Of a DNA stretch of 7,827 bases, positions 1 through 5,231 are shown piece after piece (positions within the stretch are counted from its first letter, which is position 1; every line of letters begins with the position of its first letter). The translations under genes and the position numbers were made by a program. The notes under the pieces are model-generated. The model did not search any database and was not told where the DNA came from. It saw only the letters and a program-made list of their open reading frames with translations. Source of the stretch: an uncultured Prevotella sp. (GTDB lineage Bacteria > Bacteroidota > Bacteroidia > Bacteroidales > Bacteroidaceae). The DNA lies in contig URLQ01000134.1 in assembly GCA_900548745.1 (NCBI GenBank), forward strand, positions 1-7,827, in the 5' to 3' direction.

Positions 1-273
1 CGTAGAATCCGCATGTGTATATGGAAAGCTTGGAAGAAAGTCAAGACAAAAGTGGCAAACCTCATTAAATGTGGTATTAGTAAATACAAAGCATACGAAT
101 GGGGTAATACTCGCAAAGGCTATTGGCGTATAGCAGACAGCTACATACTGCATAGAGCTATAACAAAAGAGCATCTATGTAGGGCAGGGTATGCAACTTT
201 AACGGGGGCGTATCTCGAATGGCACCCAAAAATAGGAACCGCCGTATGCCGAACGGCATGTACGGTGGTGTGA
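1..273 (+). CDS. ltrA: Group II intron reverse transcriptase/maturase, C-terminal fragment (5' partial)
   Basis: The reading frame is open from base 1 (RRIRMCIWKAWKKVKTK...), so the gene starts upstream of the window and the ATG at 13 is an internal methionine. The protein binds the intron RNA to assist splicing and copies the intron into DNA during homing. The visible 90 residues match the C-terminal part of the family: the end of the maturase-specific (GIIM, domain X) segment with RRIRMCIWKAWK, then the segment NTRKGYWRIADSYILHRAIT typical of the DNA-binding D region. No HNH endonuclease with paired cysteines and histidines follows, so this looks like an endonuclease-minus maturase. The last residues (IGTAVCRTACTVV) are encoded by catalytic domain V, and the TGA stop lies in the first bases of domain VI. 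That overlap is odd, since maturase frames normally end within domain IV. Family identity is firm. Whether the final dozen residues matter is unknown. Confidence 0.9.
   Translation, partial: RRIRMCIWKAWKKVKTKVANLIKCGISKYKAYEWGNTRKGYWRIADSYILHRAITKEHLCRAGYATLTGAYLEWHPKIGTAVCRTACTVV
238..269 (+). ncRNA. Group II intron domain V (catalytic hairpin)
   Basis: The strand folds into the domain V shape. A lower stem of nine pairs joins 238-246 to 261-269 (including one G-U pair), a two-base bulge (T259, G260) interrupts the 3' side, and an upper stem of four pairs joins 247-250 to 255-258. A GAAC loop (251-254) closes it. The catalytic triad reads CGC (240-242), followed by CGTA. The upper stem is two pairs shorter than the common 34-nt form and the loop is not a strict GNRA. 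I recall the same short GAAC form in related introns but could not check this. The hairpin coordinates the catalytic metal ions for splicing. Confidence 0.85.
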
Positions 274-333
274 GAGGTCGGTAAATACTAAAGTAGGAGA
301 TAAACACCTATGATTAGTATTTACCTCCTACTC
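272..333 (+). ncRNA. Group II intron domain VI with bulged branch-point A330
   Basis: The basal stem pairs 272-274 (GAG) with 331-333 (CTC), leaves A330 unpaired as the expected branch-point adenosine, and continues with AGG (275-277) against CCT (327-329). After a small internal loop (278-279 against 326) a perfect 12-bp stem pairs 280-291 (GGTAAATACTAA) with 314-325. The apical loop is 292-313. In splicing, the 2'-OH of the bulged A attacks the 5' splice site and forms the lariat. An alternative pairing exists: AGTAGGAG (292-299) is the exact complement of CTCCTACT (325-332). It would compete with the branch-point stem. Confidence 0.82.
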
Positions 334-348
334 GATTACAGAGATTTG

Positions 349-3300
349 TTATTTACGGATAACCACCTTCTTATTATTGATTATGTAAGAACCGGTGTGG
401 AGGGCAGGCATCTTCTTCAGATTACTGCCTATGAGTTTGCCGTCAATTGAGAATATCGTGTAGTTGTTGCTCTTAAGCTCTGCTACATTTTCAATGTCGG
501 ATGTGTTGTCTACATATACAATTTTGGATGCGTTAGACTCTCCGAGATTATATACAACAGAAACCTGGTAGCCATGACGTTCCTCACTAATGTCCTTGTC
601 GGTGAAGTTGGCAGACTTGACGATTTCTTCGTTTATCTTCTTGCTGTTGCGGAATATGTTGAATCCGTCGATAGAGAGGGCATATAGTACTGGCACGTAA
701 CTAATATCATCTACCATAATGCCGTCTTTGAGCTTTCCTGTATAGTGGATTGCAAAGTATCTGGCATCTGTAGGCATGGTAACCTTTATTTGTTGCCATT
801 CGCCAGGAGCTTCGTCGGTTGTGAGAACTTTGAAGGCTGATGGTTCCTGTGTTGTGGTGGAGTACATGATTTCGTATGTCTCACCTGAGATGTTCTTGTC
901 AATTTTCTTCAGATAGAATGACATTTCTGTACCGCCCTTTATTGCAGGAGAGATGAGATAGTCGTCGTTGTACGGCTGTGCACCGTCCATGCTGATATTC
1001 GCATACCAAGCTATGAGGCATTTGTTTCCGCTGTAAGGCATGAGGTTAGGGCTTGATTCTGCATCAAGACCGAGGTCTTTTGGACACCATATCTGGAATG
1101 CCTTGTCCTCGTTTTCGTAGTCGAAGTATGGGAGCTGGCTGAATTTACCGCTGCCGAGTTTGTCTCCGTCGTAGGTAATCCAGTCGCCGAAGTCTGATAT
1201 TGCAAACGATTCGTAGTCTTCCATTCCGTCCACAGTAGCCTCGTCTACAGTAGGTAGGACAGGTGCAGTCCATGTGAGATTTGCATTGTTACCATCTTTT
1301 GTGGCATTCAAATCAGAAATGCAAGGATAGGTTGAGGCTTTCACATCGGTGTATATGGTGGCAGATGTGTTGTTGCCTGTGTCTTCGTCCTTGTCGTATA
1401 CAATCTCAGCCTTGAACTCAACAGCCTTTCCTGCTGTTGAAGCATTAACGTTGGCGGTGAGTTCCTCCATTTTTGTTTCGCCTGGTGTTATCTCATCACC
1501 GTTGATGGTACTGATGACCTCATCATTTTGCTTCAGTACTATGGTATAGTCTTTTGCACTCTTATTACCTCTGTTTGAGTATGTTAAAGAGAATGTACAG
1601 TCGTCGTTGATGTTGGCATTCTCTGGACCAAAGAATGTTGCCACGGCGAGGTCGTTGTCCTTCTGCTCGTCAAAGTGGATATTGTCAACATAGTAGTACA
1701 TCCAGTCGTTGTCGGTATATCCCCTCAGTGCAACCTGTATGTATTTGCAGTTCTTGTATTTCTCGAGTGATACGCGATGTTCAATCCATCCGGACTTCTC
1801 GTTTGCTGCCGTGAAAGTGGCGATAGGTTCGTCGAAGTCGTCTCCATCGGGAGCTACCTCAATCATAAGCTTCGTCTGTTTGTTGTCTGATGCGATGGAG
1901 TTTTCCTCCCAATGGAACATATAGAAGCTGAATGTCGGATTGGTGGTTCCGTCCATTGATATAACCGGAGTGATTAGTCTGCTGTCTACATAGTAGTCGC
2001 CCCACTGATTCTTGAATTTTACGAATCCGTTGTCATTGTCCTGAGGTGAACCGCCACCATCGTCAGAGCGTAATGTCTCCCATCCAAGAGAGCCCTGCAC
2101 GTTCTTGTACGACCATGGGTTAAGGTCGAGTCTGCCGTTCGGGAATGATTCCGCAACAGGGAAAGTGTATGGCTTACCGACGCCGATGAACTGTGTGACA
2201 CCCTTGCTTCTTCCGGCTTGGTTGTCTGCAGTCACTGCATAATAGTATACTTCTTGCATATCCTGTACCTCTTCTTCAATACTGGTGTCGATATAGGTCA
2301 AATCCTTGATGTTATTGGCAATCGGCGAAAAATTCTTTTTGTCGAGACTGCGCCATACAGTGTATGAGATGTCGTTAATGTTAAAGTATCCGTCGTTTTC
2401 ACCCTTTTCTGGGGCTTCCCATGTGAGCTTAACATGCATATTGCCGTCGATAGTTCTGAGCTTGAGATTCTTCACAGGCTCAGGAATGTCGAATCCTGCC
2501 CATATAGTTTGGGTGGCATCGATACCCATTTTGCCGTTGTATTCTGCTACGACCTTGTATGTGTTGTTGCCGTTTACAGCCTTGTCGTCCTTGTATGTTA
2601 ATGCCTGTCCTGCTGTAGCGGCGAGCGTTTTTATCTCGGTGTCTTTGGTCTTTGTGTTTTCCTCGTCACCGTCCTCGCTTTCCTGTTTTTCCACAGTGTA
2701 GATGTGGATGTTCATGTTTCCGTTAATGGTTTTGCCGTTGAGTAGCTTCTCTGGGGTCTTGAACTGTAACGTTGCTGCGTTGGCACCATTTGGGTCTGCC
2801 GTTACAGTGTATTCGCTTACGGCCTCAGGTACGTCAGATTCTATACCCTGTTCGACGTTGATGTTGAATAGGTTGAAGTATGAACTACTTGCATCGCTAT
2901 AGTTGTAGAATCCGATGTTGTAGCTGCCGTCCTCTGGTACTGTGAATGTGGCTTCATGTGTCGTTTGCCATGATTCATAGATACCATTAAGATCGATGAT
3001 TTCAGTCTGCTCGTCAGGGTTGGCAGTCTTGCCAATGGTTACCTTTAGATTCGAGGTGGCGCCCATGTTTATATCGAACTTGAGCTTGTACAGGTGTTTC
3101 CCGTCAAAGTGTATAGCCGGGGTGAAGAGCCAGTCATTGCCTTTGTTCACGTTGTCAGAGCAATATTGCATGAGTTTCTCGTCTTCTTTCCAAAACCATG
3201 TTGCTTTGTTGTCATGTCCGTCGTTGTCTACATCTGCGAAAGTGAAAAGCTGTTTGCATGCGTCACCGTCGCTGAAGTCTTCAGAGTAAGGTAGTTCGTA

Positions 3301-4845
3301 TGCCCCTATTGAGAGTGCGCTGTTCGATGTGGTGCTTCCTCCTTCAGTACCATTGCTGTATGCTGTTATTTTGTAGCTGTATTTTCCAGTGGCGTTTGGA
3401 AGGGTCTCACTAAAGGTTGTCTCCTTAGTGTTTTCTGCAACAACAGTAGAAGAACTTCCCATGAGCCTCGTAATGTTGTAGCTCACCTCGTCAGGGTTAA
3501 TGTATCCGTCGTTCACTCCTGTTGTTGGTGCTTCCCATGTTATGGTTGCAATCTTGTTGTTGATAGTAAGGTTTACGTTTGATGGTGATGTCGCCACGTC
3601 CTTACCGATGAATACCGTAGTTGTGGCTTTGCTGCTCTGTCCTGCCGCATTTGCTGCGTTTGCGAAGAGTGAGTATAGCTTGTTGGCATCGAATGATACA
3701 TTGTCTTTCTTAAATGTAGCGCCTGGAGCAACGGTCTGTTCTGCCAGAGTCTCATCGCCGGAGTAAATCTTCACCGTCACCGGATCTGTGAGGTCTGTAC
3801 CGTCGGCTGCCTTTGTAGGTGCTACGCATTGAATACTTCCAATGGTGCCGCCGTTTATATTAGGTGTGAATGAAAGTCCGGTTACAGGCATAGGAGCCTT
3901 ATCGGCAATATCTGTCTTCTTTACATAAAGTCCGATGAACTCTTCGTGTTCTGGCATATCGCAAACCTTGTATGCTGTAGCGGTGGTGGTGTTTACCTGA
4001 TAGAGTGCCGATCTGTTGTCGTCCATATATCCCCAATAGAGTAGTCCTGTGTTAGGATCGAATGTCATGGACTGGGAATACTTCGGTTTCTGCTTTGTGT
4101 CACCGATGAGTGTTGACGTACCGGTTGTTTTGTCTATTTTGTAGAGCATACCAAAGTCGGAAATGCCATAGAGTACACCGTTAGGAGAAGCAGCCAACGT
4201 AAGGTATGAACGTTCCAGGTCTGCCACCTTTTCAAAATTGCCATCTTCTTCATTCATGGTGCTTAGAATATACGGTCCGCCGTAGTCTTCGCTCGTCACG
4301 GCATATATCTTCTTCGTTTGTTCGTCGTATGTTACAGCCGATGAATTAACAAAGTTCTTCCATTCTGCGGATGGCTCCATGATTTTTTCTACTTCCCAAG
4401 TTTCGGGGTTATATATGCTGCATGCCATATACATCACCCATCCCCAGGCCTCTTCCATATAGAAAGTGTAGTACTTCCCGTTTGCATATACGGCTGCTTT
4501 TGATTTGAATCCAGCGTCGGTTTTCACTGTGTTGACGGTTGTGGATGGCGTTGCTGTAAAGCTGTAGATTCCGTACTGACTTTCGTCTGCCATAGCCTCA
4601 GAGAAGACGAGGTTGCCATAGAGGTTGCTATTGTCGCCGACAGATTTGATGAAAGCCGGCTTGTTGTCGTTTGGAACTTTAAATTTCCTTTCTCCGTAGA
4701 ATGGGGAGATAATGGGTTTCTTTACTGTTGTGATTTGTTTTCCGTTTGTTCTGTCCTCATTTGGCTTAGGATATTTACTAACCTGTCCTTGACCAAATGC
4801 TGTGCAACATAACAAAAGGAACGCTGAAACTAATAGTGTTTTCAT
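349..4845 (-). CDS. T9SS-secreted modular surface protein with Fn3-like and cleaved-adhesin / choice-of-anchor-J type domains
   Basis: Secreted surface protein of about 1498 residues, probably an adhesin or matrix/glycan-binding protein; no enzymatic motif was recognised. The chosen ATG begins a clear signal peptide (MKTLLVSAFLLLCCTAFGQG, cleavage near residue 18-20). An upstream in-frame GTG at 4884 overlaps the promoter and is rejected. Approximate domains: beta-propeller-like segment 80-310; two Fn3-like domains 320-415 and 422-515; jelly-roll 'cleaved adhesin' domain 519-667; Fn3-like 673-783 and 788-890; second jelly roll 893-1060; CARDB-like 1065-1170; third jelly roll about 1208-1385, apparently inserted in a final Fn3 that resumes at about 1390-1445; type A T9SS sorting tail about 1450-1498 ending GSYIINNKKVVIRK. 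Two Fn3 domains share the motif WEAP..G.NDGY. By family knowledge, the tail directs export through the outer membrane and attachment to the cell surface. The gene stands alone and is divergent from the regulator. Domain names rest on pattern recognition, and the ligand is unknown. Confidence 0.88.
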   Translation of the reverse strand: MKTLLVSAFLLLCCTAFGQGQVSKYPKPNEDRTNGKQITTVKKPIISPFYGERKFKVPNDNKPAFIKSVGDNSNLYGNLVFSEAMADESQYGIYSFTATPSTTVNTVKTDAGFKSKAAVYANGKYYTFYMEEAWGWVMYMACSIYNPETWEVEKIMEPSAEWKNFVNSSAVTYDEQTKKIYAVTSEDYGGPYILSTMNEEDGNFEKVADLERSYLTLAASPNGVLYGISDFGMLYKIDKTTGTSTLIGDTKQKPKYSQSMTFDPNTGLLYWGYMDDNRSALYQVNTTTATAYKVCDMPEHEEFIGLYVKKTDIADKAPMPVTGLSFTPNINGGTIGSIQCVAPTKAADGTDLTDPVTVKIYSGDETLAEQTVAPGATFKKDNVSFDANKLYSLFANAANAAGQSSKATTTVFIGKDVATSPSNVNLTINNKIATITWEAPTTGVNDGYINPDEVSYNITRLMGSSSTVVAENTKETTFSETLPNATGKYSYKITAYSNGTEGGSTTSNSALSIGAYELPYSEDFSDGDACKQLFTFADVDNDGHDNKATWFWKEDEKLMQYCSDNVNKGNDWLFTPAIHFDGKHLYKLKFDINMGATSNLKVTIGKTANPDEQTEIIDLNGIYESWQTTHEATFTVPEDGSYNIGFYNYSDASSSYFNLFNINVEQGIESDVPEAVSEYTVTADPNGANAATLQFKTPEKLLNGKTINGNMNIHIYTVEKQESEDGDEENTKTKDTEIKTLAATAGQALTYKDDKAVNGNNTYKVVAEYNGKMGIDATQTIWAGFDIPEPVKNLKLRTIDGNMHVKLTWEAPEKGENDGYFNINDISYTVWRSLDKKNFSPIANNIKDLTYIDTSIEEEVQDMQEVYYYAVTADNQAGRSKGVTQFIGVGKPYTFPVAESFPNGRLDLNPWSYKNVQGSLGWETLRSDDGGGSPQDNDNGFVKFKNQWGDYYVDSRLITPVISMDGTTNPTFSFYMFHWEENSIASDNKQTKLMIEVAPDGDDFDEPIATFTAANEKSGWIEHRVSLEKYKNCKYIQVALRGYTDNDWMYYYVDNIHFDEQKDNDLAVATFFGPENANINDDCTFSLTYSNRGNKSAKDYTIVLKQNDEVISTINGDEITPGETKMEELTANVNASTAGKAVEFKAEIVYDKDEDTGNNTSATIYTDVKASTYPCISDLNATKDGNNANLTWTAPVLPTVDEATVDGMEDYESFAISDFGDWITYDGDKLGSGKFSQLPYFDYENEDKAFQIWCPKDLGLDAESSPNLMPYSGNKCLIAWYANISMDGAQPYNDDYLISPAIKGGTEMSFYLKKIDKNISGETYEIMYSTTTQEPSAFKVLTTDEAPGEWQQIKVTMPTDARYFAIHYTGKLKDGIMVDDISYVPVLYALSIDGFNIFRNSKKINEEIVKSANFTDKDISEERHGYQVSVVYNLGESNASKIVYVDNTSDIENVAELKSNNYTIFSIDGKLIGSNLKKMPALHTGSYIINNKKVVIRK

Positions 4846-4883
4846 ACGCTGCGTAATTATATTAATAAAAGTGTATTTGCGCA

Positions 4884-4915
4884 CAAAAGTAATGAAAAAA
4901 ATAATAAACTCGAAA
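4884..4915 (-). promoter_or_regulatory. Bacteroidota-type promoter of the surface protein gene
   Basis: On the minus strand a -7 box TACTTTTG (4891-4884) matches the Bacteroidota consensus TAnnTTTG. Exactly 20 bases upstream lies TTTC (4915-4912), three of four matches to the -33 TTTG. Transcription should start near 4877, giving a leader of about 30 bases before the ATG at 4845, with no Shine-Dalgarno sequence, as is usual in this phylum. The box overlaps the upstream in-frame GTG, which settles the start codon in favour of 4845. Confidence 0.65.
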
Positions 4916-5185
4916 AAATTATTAGATTTTTCTGTAAGTAAGTTTTTTAAGAATCTGTAGGATGTTTATTGTCTACAATGTTATGAGTAAATGTTGTCTG
5001 TCCAATTCTATTTTTTTTGATTCTTTATGGCTGATGTTGATATTAGGAAGAAAATAAGTAAGTAAAGTGATTTATCTGTATCTTTCTCATATTTTTAATG
5101 TGGTCTCAGTTTTTATAAAACTGATGGATAAGGAAATTTGACAATAAATCGTCTCGCCAGATTAGGTGGATTATAAAATAATCTG
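4892..5185. other. AT-rich divergent intergenic region, no gene seen
   Basis: This stretch between the two divergent promoter cores is AT-rich, with a T8 run at 5011-5018. I find no supportable gene in it. The minus-strand reading frame covering its right end is antisense to the regulator's 5' end and lacks recognisable features. It contains several copies of TCTGTA on the + strand (4931-4936, 4954-4959, 5075-5080, with another overlapping the regulator's -7 box at 5182-5187), two TAAGTAAGT-type runs (near 4935 and 5055), a small palindrome ATTGT-CT-ACAAT (4968-4979) and the dyad at 5106-5124. These are candidate regulator sites only. TCTGTA also occurs within coding DNA of the window. Confidence 0.5.
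5106..5124. repeat. Perfect 8-bp inverted repeat with 3-bp spacer, possible operator
   Basis: TCAGTTTT (5106-5113) is the exact complement of AAAACTGA (5117-5124), with TAT between. It lies about 40 bp upstream of the regulator's -33 region. It could be a protein-binding dyad or a chance palindrome in AT-rich DNA. It lacks the GC-rich stem expected of an intrinsic terminator, and no gene end is nearby that would need one. Confidence 0.35.
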
Positions 5186-5193
5186 TAGTTTTG
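5162..5193 (+). promoter_or_regulatory. Bacteroidota-type promoter of the sensor-regulator gene
   Basis: The -7 box TAGTTTTG (5186-5193) matches TAnnTTTG. TTAG (5162-5165) sits 20 bases upstream and matches the -33 TTTG at three of four positions. Transcription should start near 5199, giving a leader of about 32 bases before the ATG at 5232. That places the upstream in-frame ATG at 5166 inside the promoter and outside the transcript. Confidence 0.62.
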
Positions 5194-5231
5194 CATATGG
5201 AAATATGTATGTAGATAGAAATAATATAACA

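Larger units (their letters stand above)
1..336 (+). mobile_element. Group II intron, 3' portion (5' part outside the window)
   Basis: This is the 3' end of a bacterial group II intron, a self-splicing ribozyme and retroelement that moves by reverse transcription with its own maturase. Seen directly are a maturase C-terminus in frame from base 1, a foldable domain V with a CGC catalytic triad, and a domain VI stem with a bulged A at 330. The ending CTCGAT places the 3' splice boundary after 336, with A330 at position -7 and an intron terminus of the usual AY form. Domains I to III and most of the reverse transcriptase lie upstream of the window, so integrity and exact class cannot be judged. 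Domain V and VI sequences resemble the chloroplast-like group of bacterial introns (from memory, not searched). The element lies antisense to the neighbouring surface protein gene, whose stop codon is 12 bases past the boundary. Confidence 0.88.

Noticed and set aside
280..325. 12-bp inverted repeat read as an intrinsic terminator for the surface protein gene
   Set aside because: It is explained as the distal stem of intron domain VI, its loop is 22 bases, and no T run follows in the minus-strand direction.
2306..2902. Two consecutive + strand reading frames (131 and 66 residues) inside the surface protein gene
   Set aside because: They are hydrophobic, serine-rich antisense translations typical of the complement of Asp/Lys/Thr-rich coding sequence, and the minus-strand gene is clearly real.
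4783..4845. Possible lipoprotein signal (LLLCC) in the surface protein
   Set aside because: The residue before the cysteine is leucine rather than Gly/Ala/Ser, so the lipobox is poor; the C-terminal T9SS tail gives a better explanation of surface attachment.
349..4845. Gingipain-like protease
   Set aside because: Cleaved-adhesin type domains occur in gingipains, but no C25 peptidase domain or catalytic Cys/His pair was found anywhere in the 1498 residues.
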